A stretch of 64,000 nucleotides of DNA from Infirmifilum sp. NZ (GTDB lineage: Archaea; Thermoproteota; Thermoprotei; Thermofilales; Thermofilaceae): assembly GCF_022693705.1 (NCBI RefSeq), contig NZ_CP094288.1, positions 112,257 to 176,256 of the forward strand, in the 5' to 3' direction. The notes beneath the pieces were generated by a model. The model did not search any database and had not been told where the DNA came from. It worked only from the letters and a program-made list of their open reading frames with translations. Position numbers and translations under genes: made by a program. Positions 25,868 to 34,065 of the stretch are shown piece by piece. Position 1 is the first letter of the stretch, and every line of letters begins with the position of its first letter.

Positions 25868-26596
25868 CTAGCCGAGGATCCTCAGGATCTCGCTCACAGT
25901 CCCGGTCAGGGCTCGTGAGAAGAGCTCCGCGAGGAGGTCCCTGTCCCCCTCCGAGCGCTGTAGCTGGTCGAAGCGCTGGACGCAGTCGAGGGGCTTCACG
26001 CCGATGGCTTCGAGCTCCGCGCAGTCCCCGCACATGTTGGCGACGACCCCGAGGCTGGGCACGCCCTCCTGCCTCAGGAACTCGAGCACGCGCTTCGTGG
26101 AGACCAGGCTGAGCCTGTCGCACGCCGAGACTACGAGGACCCTCGAGCCCCTCGCGAGCCTCAGCATCTCGAGCAGGGCGTCTGAGAGGCCTGGCGGCGA
26201 GTCGACCACGAGCACCCGGGAAGACCACCTGGTCACCGCCAGCACCTCGCGGAGAGCGTCGACGACCGAGCGCCCCCTTAGCGGGAGGGGCTTGTCCCTC
26301 GTGTAGAAGGCAACCCCCATGAGCTCGAGGTTCTCCTCCACCCTGACCGGCAGGACCCCCTTCTCCTCCTCGGGCATCACGGCCGCGGCGTCGACTCCGA
26401 GCATTATGTGGGTCGTAGGGTTCGTGAAGTCGAGGTCCAGCACGCCTGTCCTGACCCCCCTCCTGGCGAGCAGAACCGAGAGAGCGGAGGCGATCGTCGT
26501 CTTGCCCACGCCGCCCTTGGGGCTCGCGACCGGGACGACGAGCTTCACCCCCGAGAGCCTCTCGCGTATGAGCGGCACCCTGAAGTCGAGCTCCAC
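25868..26596 (-). CDS. Mrp/MinD-family ATPase acting as archaeal HypB-type Ni chaperone partner
   Basis: 242 residues. Deviant Walker A SPKGGVGKTT with the signature lysine, switch I DLDFTNPTTHIMLG and switch II VVDSPPGLSDALL identify a MinD/Mrp ATPase. In Thermococcus an ATPase of this type replaces the GTPase HypB and binds HypA to deliver nickel to NiFe hydrogenase. This gene starts GTG immediately at the hypA stop, the same pairing. CGDC (residues around 190) may bind metal. Assignment rests on context. Confidence 0.8.
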   Translation of the reverse strand: MELDFRVPLIRERLSGVKLVVPVASPKGGVGKTTIASALSVLLARRGVRTGVLDLDFTNPTTHIMLGVDAAAVMPEEEKGVLPVRVEENLELMGVAFYTRDKPLPLRGRSVVDALREVLAVTRWSSRVLVVDSPPGLSDALLEMLRLARGSRVLVVSACDRLSLVSTKRVLEFLRQEGVPSLGVVANMCGDCAELEAIGVKPLDCVQRFDQLQRSEGDRDLLAELFSRALTGTVSEILRILG

Positions 26597-26992
26597 CTAC
26601 CTCACCCGGACCTGAACACCTCGGCCCTTAACGATCTCGAAGTCCCTGCTGCCGCACTTGGGGCAGGAGTAGTGGGAGTGCACGACCTCGGGGACAAAGT
26701 GTATCGCCTCCCGGAACTCCTCCCCCACGCTCCACTCGTCCAGCGTCCAGGTGCTTCCGCACACGTTGCACCTGAACAGTGCCTTCTCCCTGGTGATCGT
26801 GAAGCTCTCGACGCTGATCCCCTTCTCAGCCCTGAGGGAGCTCAAGAGCTCCTCCAGCGCTGTCCTGAACACCTCCTCGTCCACGGCCTGCAGCTCCCCG
26901 AGGACGACCTCGACGCTCTTCACGTCCCGCCCGCTCAGGACGAGCTCCTCGACGGTCCTGGTCACAGCCTCAGCCAAAGCCCACTCGTGCAC
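26597..26992 (-). CDS. hypA: Hydrogenase/urease nickel incorporation protein HypA
   Basis: 131 residues. The nickel site is the N-terminal MHEW; most relatives read MHEM/L or MHEWA as here. The zinc domain has C-x2-C FRCNVCGS and a second pair YSCPKCGS, with an archaeal-type insertion (SVGEEFREAIHFVPEVVHSH) between. It delivers nickel with the following Mrp-type ATPase. No hydrogenase or other hyp gene is in the window. Confidence 0.93.
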   Translation of the reverse strand: MHEWALAEAVTRTVEELVLSGRDVKSVEVVLGELQAVDEEVFRTALEELLSSLRAEKGISVESFTITREKALFRCNVCGSTWTLDEWSVGEEFREAIHFVPEVVHSHYSCPKCGSRDFEIVKGRGVQVRVR

Positions 26993-27040
26993 AAGCGCTA
27001 CTCGAGCCGGGGGATAAAAGCTTTGCCCGGGGCAAAGAAT

Positions 27041-27070
27041 ATGAGCATCCTTGACGTACGCAGGCTGTGA
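27041..27070 (+). other. Possible leaderless 9-codon micro-ORF ahead of the alcohol dehydrogenase
   Basis: GGATAAAAG at 27012-27020 sets a transcript start near 27041, where ATG begins MSILDVRRL and its TGA overlaps the GTG start of the next gene (GTGA). This could couple translation. It could also be chance, since ATG near a start site is not rare. Confidence 0.3.
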
Positions 27071-28053
27071 AGGCGGCTAGGCTCTACGGGCCGCGCGACC
27101 TGAGAGTCGAGGAGGTGGAGGACCCGAGGCCCCCTAAAGGCTGGGCCCTCGTCAAGACGAAAGCCGTGGGCATATGCGGCACCGACAAGGCCTTCTACTC
27201 CGGCACATACCCCCTTTTCAAGAGGCCCCTCACGCTCGGGCACGAGGTCGCAGGCGTCGTGGTTGAGGGCCCCGAGGAGCTCGCGGGGAGGCTCGTCGTC
27301 AGCGAGATCAACTTCCCATGCTGGGATTGCGAGCTCTGCAGGAGCGGGCTCTACACGCACTGCCCCCGCAAGAAAACACTGGGCATAGACTTCGACGGCG
27401 GGATGGCCGACTACTTCACAGCACCTCTCACAGCCCTGCACGACGCGTCAGGCCTAGCCCCAGAGGCCGCCACGCTCGCAGAGCCGCTAGCGGCCGTGCT
27501 GAACGCGCTGTCCCAGTTCCCGCCCAGGCCGGGGGACAGGGTGTTGATTCTGGGAAGCGGTAACCTCGCCTACCTGCTCGCCCAGGTGCTGGCCTCGCGC
27601 GGGCTCTGGGACACAGTTGTCGCAGTCAGGGAGGGAAGCCCGAAGGCGAGGCACTTCGAGGCGCTGGGGCTCGAGGTGGTCACGACCGCGGAGCTCGGGG
27701 AATACGCTAGGGAAGGGGCGGCTGGGGGCTTCGACGTGGTGTTCGAGGCCACTGGGAGCCCCGATGCGCTAGACCTAGCTATCGAGGCCGCTAAGCCGAG
27801 AGGGCTGATCCATCTGAAGTCAACCCCCGGAGGCGTGTTCCGAGCCGACCTAACGAAGGCCGTGGTGAAGGAGCTGAGGATCGTCGGCACGAGGTGCGGG
27901 ACCTTCCACGAGTTCAGGCAGGCGATCGAGCTACTCAGGACGGGCAGGGTGAAGCCCCTAGTGACGGCGACCTTCAGCGGAGTCGACAGCGCCCCTAGGG
28001 CCATGGAGAAGTCGTTCGAGCGCGACCAGGTCAAGGTCGTTGTTAAGCTCTAG
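27067..28053 (+). CDS. Zinc-dependent medium-chain alcohol/polyol dehydrogenase
   Basis: 328 residues. Catalytic zinc ligands are in GICGTDKAFY and the GHEVAG motif; the structural zinc site is CWDCELCRSGLYTHC. The NAD(P)-binding part has ILGSGNLAYLLAQVLA, a GxGxxA-like fold with Asn replacing one Gly. The family oxidises sugars, polyols or threonine; glucose dehydrogenase-like enzymes are one option. GTG start from the GTGA junction with the micro-ORF. Confidence 0.88.
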   Translation: MKAARLYGPRDLRVEEVEDPRPPKGWALVKTKAVGICGTDKAFYSGTYPLFKRPLTLGHEVAGVVVEGPEELAGRLVVSEINFPCWDCELCRSGLYTHCPRKKTLGIDFDGGMADYFTAPLTALHDASGLAPEAATLAEPLAAVLNALSQFPPRPGDRVLILGSGNLAYLLAQVLASRGLWDTVVAVREGSPKARHFEALGLEVVTTAELGEYAREGAAGGFDVVFEATGSPDALDLAIEAAKPRGLIHLKSTPGGVFRADLTKAVVKELRIVGTRCGTFHEFRQAIELLRTGRVKPLVTATFSGVDSAPRAMEKSFERDQVKVVVKL

Positions 28054-28157
28054 CTTCATGCAAAAATGCAAGAACTAAGAGTCGGGTAAGTTCGATGTAT
28101 GTTACTGCGTAAAAAAAGGAGTTTTACAGCAATACATAAATACTCTTTTACGGTTTT

Positions 28158-28394
28158 ATGTACGTGGGTCGCGTTAAGACAACTCTCGAGCTTCCAAAAG
28201 ATGTATACATCGAACTAAAGAGGAGAGCATTAGAGGAGGGAAAAACCCTTAGGGAAGTAATCCTTGAAGCTATTTTAAGTTACCTTGCTTCTCCACGTAC
28301 GAGAGGCTCCGCTTACATCGACATCCTTTTGAGACCTGTGGAGGGTGCTGGTCCTGAGGACTACTCAGAGTACGAGGGCGAGGACATTGACTAG
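28158..28394 (+). CDS. Ribbon-helix-helix antitoxin (VapB/CopG type)
   Basis: 78 residues; RVKTTLELPKDVYIELKRRA is the RHH strand and first helix, EEGKTLREVILEAILSYL the second helix, then an acidic toxin-binding tail. TATA (ATAAATAC near 28132-28140) is 26 nt before the ATG, so it is leaderless. It should neutralise the PIN protein that follows 4 nt later. Confidence 0.85.
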   Translation: MYVGRVKTTLELPKDVYIELKRRALEEGKTLREVILEAILSYLASPRTRGSAYIDILLRPVEGAGPEDYSEYEGEDID

Positions 28395-28398
28395 GGTC

Positions 28399-28866
28399 AT
28401 GATTGACACTGAGCTGTGGAGCCTTGCAAAGAAGAAACCCTCCGCGGAGAAGTTTAAGTCTCGAGGTGAATTCGAGAAGTTTTTAATGATGCATGAAAAA
28501 GCTAAACACTTCTTTAGAGAGGAGGTTCCGGATTTCAAAGTATACATGTCCTTGCACCAGTTAGCAGAGATATATCATGTCTTGGCATACCGAGGAATCA
28601 GAATACCACCCAACGAGGCTTTAGAGCTCGTCCATGCTCTGCTGGAGGATCCAAATGTTGTGAAAGTCCCAACCACCGCTGAGCATCTCCGTGAAGCTGT
28701 CGAGATGAGTACGAAGACTGGAATTCACCTGTGGGATTTTCTGTGTTTCCTACCTGTGAGACCATTTGTGGAGAAGGTTTACTCAGCTGATAAGCACTTT
28801 CTCACAATCGGGAAACTCTACGGAGTTGAAGTTATTAATCCTATTGCAGAGTGGACGGAAGGTTGA
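28399..28866 (+). CDS. PIN-domain toxin (VapC type)
   Basis: 155 residues from ATG 28399. MIDTELWSLA carries the first PIN Asp, SLHQLAEIYHVLA the conserved Glu, and DFLCFLP and YSADKHFLTIG the later acidic positions. VapC enzymes are Mg-dependent RNases. The start is chosen by PIN alignment and the 4-nt gap after the antitoxin; a longer frame exists upstream. The pair is intact, unlike the one at 19.2 kb. Confidence 0.85.
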   Translation: MIDTELWSLAKKKPSAEKFKSRGEFEKFLMMHEKAKHFFREEVPDFKVYMSLHQLAEIYHVLAYRGIRIPPNEALELVHALLEDPNVVKVPTTAEHLREAVEMSTKTGIHLWDFLCFLPVRPFVEKVYSADKHFLTIGKLYGVEVINPIAEWTEG

Positions 28867-28980
28867 AAAGCTACCTGGACTATAAGCGTGCTTGTAAAAG
28901 GCCTGCGATGCACTACGATTGGAGGCCATAAGAAGGAGCTGTGATTAAACAATTTATATGCTGGGAGAGTGAGTCTCTCC

Positions 28981-30189
28981 GTGCTTGAAAGGCTATGCAA
29001 TAGCCTGAGGGCTAAGTTGCTCGTCTACAGCTTCACGTCCAGCCTCGCAGGGAACATAGTCTCCCCCTTCCTCTCGGTGTTCATATTCGAGCTCGCCGGG
29101 AAGAGCTTCCTCGCCACGAGCATCGGGAGCCAGCTACCAGCGGCCATCTCAGCCTTGATGTCCCTCGTGTGGGCCAGGATCTCCGACTCCACTGGCAAGA
29201 GGAAGGCGTTCGTCGTGCTCTCCACAAGCACAGGCATAGCCGCCAGCATAGCTCTAAGCTACGCCACGAGCATCGAGCAGGTTGTAGCCGTGCAGTCGCT
29301 TGGGGCGATCACCGGGAGCGCAGGCGGCTCCGCCTTCTCAGCGCTCCTCGCGGAGAAGTTCCGGGACGGGAGGGGGGAGTTCCTGGGCAGGTACAATGCC
29401 GCGGGGGTCCTCGGCGGCTTCCTGGGCAGCCTCGCCTCTGGGCCGCTGTACTCCGCTATAGGCTTCAGGAACCTCCTGAGGCTCAACGCCGCCCTCAACT
29501 TGATCCCGCTCGCCCTCATCCTCACCGTGCCGGAGGAGAACAGCGCGTCGAGGCCCACGACCAGGGATATTCTCAGGATCCCCAGGGTGCCGAGGAGGTT
29601 CTGGAGGCTATACGCGGCCAGGCTTCTCATGACGCTCCCGGGGGCGATAGGCGGCGGCGTCCTAGGCATATACTTCCTGAAGTACCTGAAGGGCTCGCCC
29701 GAGCTGTGGTCCACGGTCGTTTCGCTCACAGTCCTCGCCGGGCTCTCCTCCATACCCTACGGCAGGCTGGCCGACAGGCTATCGACGAGGCAGATGTTCA
29801 CCCTAGCGGGGCTGGGCTGGGCGGCGCTCTACGCGGGCTACTACGCCTCCACAGACCCCCTGGTCTTCGCGGCGTTCTTCATATTCCCGGTCTGGCCCCT
29901 TTTCTGGGTGGCGTACTCCAAGGCCCTCATGGACATCAGCGACGAGACGGAGAGGGCAACGTTCTACGCCTTCGAGGGCGTCCTCTCAACGGTCTACGGC
30001 TCAGCGATAGGGATGGCGTCGGGCTACCTAGCGGACATCACGAGCCCCAGGCTACTCTTCCTGGTCTCCAGCGTAGCCGCACTGTCCGCGGCCCTCAGCG
30101 TGCGCTACCTGCTCCCCGAAACCGGTCAGGACGCGCCTAGCTCATCTGCCCCCTTCACTGCTCAGAGGGCTCCTAGCGGGGCGTCATGA
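28981..30189 (+). CDS. Major facilitator superfamily transporter
   Basis: 402 residues and about twelve membrane helices. MFS cues are ARISDSTGKRKAFVV in loop 2-3 and YGRLADRLSTRQMF in loop 8-9. TTTATATG near 28953-28960 places the transcript start at about 28982, favouring GTG 28981 over 28969. The last 15 codons (PSSSAPFTAQRAP) are made from a sequence repeated at 58.5 kb, so the tail may be an acquired end. Substrate unknown. Confidence 0.88.
   Translation: MLERLCNSLRAKLLVYSFTSSLAGNIVSPFLSVFIFELAGKSFLATSIGSQLPAAISALMSLVWARISDSTGKRKAFVVLSTSTGIAASIALSYATSIEQVVAVQSLGAITGSAGGSAFSALLAEKFRDGRGEFLGRYNAAGVLGGFLGSLASGPLYSAIGFRNLLRLNAALNLIPLALILTVPEENSASRPTTRDILRIPRVPRRFWRLYAARLLMTLPGAIGGGVLGIYFLKYLKGSPELWSTVVSLTVLAGLSSIPYGRLADRLSTRQMFTLAGLGWAALYAGYYASTDPLVFAAFFIFPVWPLFWVAYSKALMDISDETERATFYAFEGVLSTVYGSAIGMASGYLADITSPRLLFLVSSVAALSAALSVRYLLPETGQDAPSSSAPFTAQRAPSGAS
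30132..30158 (+). repeat. 27-bp perfect repeat, copy A (within a longer diverged match)
   Basis: Identical to 58508-58534; similarity continues for about 40 nt on the right side with mismatches (GGCGTCATGAGTCGTGCC against GATGGTCATGGGTCGTCC). Confidence 0.85.
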
Positions 30190-30375
30190 GTCGTGCCTTA
30201 GGAGAAGCTTCTCCGGGGCGAGCCTTTTGAGGATGTTCCTCGCGCTCTCCAGCCGCGGCTTTCGCGAAGCATATAGTGCATAGAATTCATCGGTGAATCC
30301 CTTCACCCCCCACTTTTCGCAGGCAAGGCCCCACGCTTCCTTGTGCGGGGTCTGTGCGATAACCCCGTCGAAGTC
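30184..30375 (-). pseudogene. HAD-family hydrolase remnant
   Basis: Between a TGA at 30376 and a TGA at 30184 the frame reads DFDGVIAQTPHKEAWGLACE, WGVKGFTDEFYALYASRKPR and LESARNILKRL. DFDGV is the HAD nucleophile motif seen in beta-phosphoglucomutase-like phosphatases. The start codon and all later HAD motifs are missing, so about a quarter of the gene remains. It is convergent with the MFS gene and touches its end. Confidence 0.7.
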
Positions 30376-30559
30376 TCAGACAAAGGGGGACCGCGCCTTC
30401 AATGTTTAATACACAAATAAATGAACCGTGCTTAGGGTTCTCCGTTAAAAGCACGTTGCGTTCATCTAGGCGGTTGGAGCCAGGTGCCTTGAATAACCCT
30501 GTGTGCATAGCTTTTCAGCCTGCCTGGCTCCGGACGAGGGGGAGCCTTTTCCCTAAGGC

Positions 30560-31954
30560 TTAAACGCTCCCGATGATGTCATCTAAGTTGAACACTAGGA
30601 CGCCTTCGGGAGCCTCGCTCTTGCTCAGTTCTCTCGCGATTATGCACTTCTGCACCTCCGCGTTCAAATTGAGGAGCCTCACCTTCTCTTCAAGCTCCCA
30701 AGCCAGCCGCCTCAGGTCTTTGGCCCCGAGTTTGCTCCATTTCACCTCGCAGGCCAGGAACCTCTCTTTAGCGCTGTCGTGTGCGAGGATGTCTATTTCC
30801 ACCACTTTACCCTGGGGGGTGGTGAACCAGTGCCTTCCGGCTTTGGCGACGGGGAAAGCTGGGCTGGCCTTGTAGATGAACTTCCTCGCCACGCGCTCGA
30901 ATACGGGTCCCATGTAGTTGTCGTAGTCTCTCGAGACGATCTCCAGAACCTCCTCGACGCGGTCGGACTCGATGAGGTCCCGGTTGGGCTGGACGTAGCG
31001 GAACCAGAAGTTGAAGTAGTTGTCCTTGATGAAGTAGAGCCTCTTCCTCGTCTTGGGGGCCGCGAGGACGGGGGTCTCGTAGCCGACGACATCAAGGAGC
31101 TCCAGCGTGTCGAGGTACTTGCTCACAGCGGTTTTGTCTAGCCCAGTGGCGGAGCTGATCTCGGTGACCCTCCTTCTTCCCTCGGCGAGCGCCTGCAGTA
31201 TTAGCTTGTAGCTCCTGGGCTCGCGCAGCTCCTGCCTGAGCAGGTTCTCAGCCTCTTCGTACAGCACTGCCCCCCTCCTGAAGAAGAGCCTCTCCAGGTT
31301 CTCCATGAACCCCACGGAGGGATCCAGCACCTTAAGGTAGGCTGGCACACCCCCCACCGCACCGTAGACTTTCACCGCTTCCTCCGGGCTGAAGCCAGGC
31401 GCGAATGAGAGGATGTGCCGTACTCCCAGCTCCTGCACCTTCCACTGCCCCGTCCTCCTGCCGTAAAGGGGGCTCCTATAGGAGAGCACCTCGGTCTCCA
31501 TCATCCCCACGCTAGAGCCGCAGAGAACGAGCACCACATCGGATCTCCGTGAGAGGTACTCGTCCCACACCCTCTGAAAGAGCGAAAGGACTCCGGGGTC
31601 GAGCTCCACGAGGTAAGGGAACTCGTCAATTATCACTACCACCCTCTCGTCCCTAGGCTTCCACTCGAGGAAGTCCGCGAAGAGCTCCTCGAAGTCCGCG
31701 AAGCTTATCCTGGCGAAGCTCTCTCGGCCAAGGTACTCGGCCATACGCCTGGCCAGCTTGGCGATGTTAGCGGGAATGGAGGTTCTCTCTGCGAGGTAGT
31801 AGACGTGCTTCCTCCCCTTAACGGACCTCAGCAGGAGCTCTGTTTTCCCGATGCGCCTCCTGCCGTAGATCACGAGAAGCTGGGCCCCCGGGGACGTATA
31901 CTTCTCCTCCAGGAACCTCAGCTCCTCCTCCCTATCCACGAAGAGTTGAATCAC
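30560..31954 (-). CDS. Archaeal AAA ATPase (DUF234, SSO1545-like)
   Basis: 464 residues. FVDREEELRFLEEKY, Walker A YGRRRIGKTELLL, Walker B VVVIIDEFPYLVE and sensor LVLCGSSVGMME are typical. A winged helix (TEISSATGLDKTAVSKYLDTL) and the DUF234 nuclease-like domain (EIDILAHDSAKERFLACEVK, the D-ExK motif) follow. These ATPases are abundant and mobile in archaea; their biological role is not established. Starts GTG with an AT-rich promoter just upstream. Confidence 0.88.
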   Translation of the reverse strand: MIQLFVDREEELRFLEEKYTSPGAQLLVIYGRRRIGKTELLLRSVKGRKHVYYLAERTSIPANIAKLARRMAEYLGRESFARISFADFEELFADFLEWKPRDERVVVIIDEFPYLVELDPGVLSLFQRVWDEYLSRRSDVVLVLCGSSVGMMETEVLSYRSPLYGRRTGQWKVQELGVRHILSFAPGFSPEEAVKVYGAVGGVPAYLKVLDPSVGFMENLERLFFRRGAVLYEEAENLLRQELREPRSYKLILQALAEGRRRVTEISSATGLDKTAVSKYLDTLELLDVVGYETPVLAAPKTRKRLYFIKDNYFNFWFRYVQPNRDLIESDRVEEVLEIVSRDYDNYMGPVFERVARKFIYKASPAFPVAKAGRHWFTTPQGKVVEIDILAHDSAKERFLACEVKWSKLGAKDLRRLAWELEEKVRLLNLNAEVQKCIIARELSKSEAPEGVLVFNLDDIIGSV

Positions 31955-32007
31955 AAGTATAATACTTTAAATTCAGCTATAAGTTGATTTCTACATCAAC
32001 AAATCTG

Positions 32008-33498
32008 CTAAAAATCCCCCAGCTCCCTCTCGTAGACTCTGGCCAGCTCCTCGCTCCACCCCTCCTCGTCGGTGAAGGTCCCCTCGAAGAACCTCATGAC
32101 CGGTGGCTCGTATGTCCACACGAGCCCCTTAACAACGTCGCGGTGCTCGTAAAGCCAGGAAACCCTGTCCACGATGTACTCGAGGTGGCCCCGCAGGTAG
32201 GTCTTCCTGGGTACCCCGAACCTGACGAGGTCCAGCTTCACGGGAACTTCTTGGCGCGTCTCAGGGTCCCTGTCCATCGAGACCTGCCCTCTCTCCATCG
32301 TCCTGACCCCGCTGACAAGGTACACCGCCGCGGACAGAGCCCCCGCGGGGTAGCCGCCGGAGCCCGGGGACGGCGGGGTAAGCGGCACATGGGGGAGGAA
32401 GCGCCTAGCGTCGACGTGCAGCCCTAGACCGCCTGGCGGCTTCACGACGGGAACCCCCAGCCTGTCGAGCTCCCTGACCAGGTACTCGACCTGCTTGATC
32501 TCGTAGAGCGGGAGGTTGTCGTCCAGCGCCATGCGGACGCCGTCGATCAGCATCGCCACCTCCTTCAGCGACATGCCCCCGTACGTAGAGTGGCCCTCGA
32601 ACACCGGCTGCCACACCCTCATCTTCTCGTAGAGCTCGCTGTTCCCCGTTGTGATGAAGCCGCCGCGGACGTAGAAGCCCTTCCTCGCGCTCGCGTAGGC
32701 CACGTCCGTCATCTCCAGAAGCCTCCAGGCGACCTCGCGCGCGTGCATGCCCCCGCACTTAGGGTCACGGAGCCTCATGAGAGCGACCTGCCAGTCCAGC
32801 ATGCTCACGTCGGACACCAGGGGTATGCCGTACCGGTCGCACACCTCCCGCACCTCCTCGAAGTTATCCATCGAGAAGGGCTGCCCTCCGAGCAGGTTGC
32901 CGCAGAACTCCATCCTCACAGCCGCGATCCTCTCGGGCCCGAGCTCCCGTACCGCGTTTTCGAGCGAGGCAACGTCCATGTTCGCCTTGAAGGGGTACTC
33001 GCTTTCAACGTTGAAGGCCTCCGGGTGCGGGAACTCGAGAACCCTTCCGCCGTAGACCGCCTCCACTATCGCGCGGGTGGTCGTGAAGTGCACGTTCGTC
33101 AGCACGTAGGGCTTCCTGCCGTCCTCCGTCAGGACCTTGAAGACTATGTTCTCGGCCGCGCGGCCCTGGTGGGTGAGGATCAGGTGCTTGTGGGGGAAGA
33201 GCTCCTCCATTGTCTCCCTGAGCCTGTAGAAAGCCCTGTTGCCCGCGTAAGAGTCCTCGAGCCCGATGCCCATCAGGTCCGAGAGCTGCCTGGTGCTCGC
33301 GGCGCTCACACCGCTGTCTGTCAGGAAGTCTAGGAAAACGTCGTCGAGCGGTATGCGGAAGGTGTTCCATCCCTCTCTCCTCAGCACCTTGAGCCTCTCG
33401 CGCACCGGCAGGAGCCTGAGCTTCTCGAAAACCCTCACCCGGAAGTCCTCGACGTACAGCTCTCCTCCCCTGCTAGACTTCAGGATCACCGACACCAC
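32008..33498 (-). CDS. tnaA: Tryptophanase / beta-eliminating lyase
   Basis: 496 residues, PLP fold type I. LTHQGRAAENIVFK binds the PLP phosphate, SDVSMLDWQVALMR has the PLP aspartate region, and YASARKGFYVRGG holds the Schiff-base lysine where tryptophanases read SAKKD. A MDRDPETRQEVPVKLDLVRF segment near the end is typical of tryptophanase and tyrosine phenol-lyase. It likely cleaves tryptophan to indole, pyruvate and ammonia for amino acid catabolism. Its start region overlaps the upstream winged-helix gene. Confidence 0.9.
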   Translation of the reverse strand: MVSVILKSSRGGELYVEDFRVRVFEKLRLLPVRERLKVLRREGWNTFRIPLDDVFLDFLTDSGVSAASTRQLSDLMGIGLEDSYAGNRAFYRLRETMEELFPHKHLILTHQGRAAENIVFKVLTEDGRKPYVLTNVHFTTTRAIVEAVYGGRVLEFPHPEAFNVESEYPFKANMDVASLENAVRELGPERIAAVRMEFCGNLLGGQPFSMDNFEEVREVCDRYGIPLVSDVSMLDWQVALMRLRDPKCGGMHAREVAWRLLEMTDVAYASARKGFYVRGGFITTGNSELYEKMRVWQPVFEGHSTYGGMSLKEVAMLIDGVRMALDDNLPLYEIKQVEYLVRELDRLGVPVVKPPGGLGLHVDARRFLPHVPLTPPSPGSGGYPAGALSAAVYLVSGVRTMERGQVSMDRDPETRQEVPVKLDLVRFGVPRKTYLRGHLEYIVDRVSWLYEHRDVVKGLVWTYEPPVMRFFEGTFTDEEGWSEELARVYERELGDF

Positions 33499-33826
33499 CC
33501 CTCAAGCCCAGTATCTCCACGACGAGACGCCCTGCGGGCGTGAGCCTTATAGGGCGCCTCGGGGCGTACACCACCAGTCCCAAGTCGCGGAGCGCCCACA
33601 CGTGCCCTTTTAGCGTCGAAACAGGGAGGCCGTGCTTCGCCGAAACCTCTGCCAGAAGCCGTGTCACGTTCACTAGAGGGTGCTCGGAGATCTCCCTGAG
33701 CAGGAGAACCTGCTTCTCGTTCAGCGAGCGCCTCAGAAGCTGCCTCAGAGCGTTGAGCTCGCTAACCCCCAAGGTTCTCAATATTGGCGGGGCATCGCCC
33801 TCACGCCCTCTGCGAAGCAGATCCAA
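33473..33826 (-). CDS. Winged-helix transcriptional regulator upstream of tryptophanase
   Basis: Up to 117 residues. NEKQVLLLREISEHPLVNVT, AEVSAKHGLPVSTLKGHVWA and LRDLGLVVYAPRRPIRLTPA make a clear winged helix. GAATATATGC at 33828-33838 is its likely TATA box; the predicted transcript start (about 33807) lies inside the frame, so a shorter start such as TTG 33781 is possible. The 26-nt overlap with tnaA suggests it controls that gene. Confidence 0.7.
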   Translation of the reverse strand: MDLLRRGREGDAPPILRTLGVSELNALRQLLRRSLNEKQVLLLREISEHPLVNVTRLLAEVSAKHGLPVSTLKGHVWALRDLGLVVYAPRRPIRLTPAGRLVVEILGLRGGVGDPEV

Positions 33827-34065
33827 GCATATATTCCTTTTGGACGGAAAATCCCGCCCAATGTGGGCAAGCCAATATTTCTAGCGGTCGAGGATTTTAA
33901 GCCTGAAGCCTGATGAACTCCTAGCCCTCCGCGAGGTGGGAAGGCCCAGACGGGCTCCGTGAGGCTCGTTGCCATGAAAATATGAGAAAATTGAAATGAG
34001 AGCCTGTTGACTAGACTAAGCCTTGAAAGTTAAAGAAGAAAAAATAATGTTATTTTGGAGAGCCG

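Noticed and set aside
26408..27070. 220-codon plus-strand frame opposite hypA and the Mrp-type ATPase
   Set aside because: It mirrors the two well-supported minus-strand genes; the composition is that of an antisense shadow. Only its last nine codons, in the promoter region, are mentioned.
32590..33333. 247-codon plus-strand frame opposite tryptophanase
   Set aside because: Complement of a gene with clear PLP motifs; no motif of its own.
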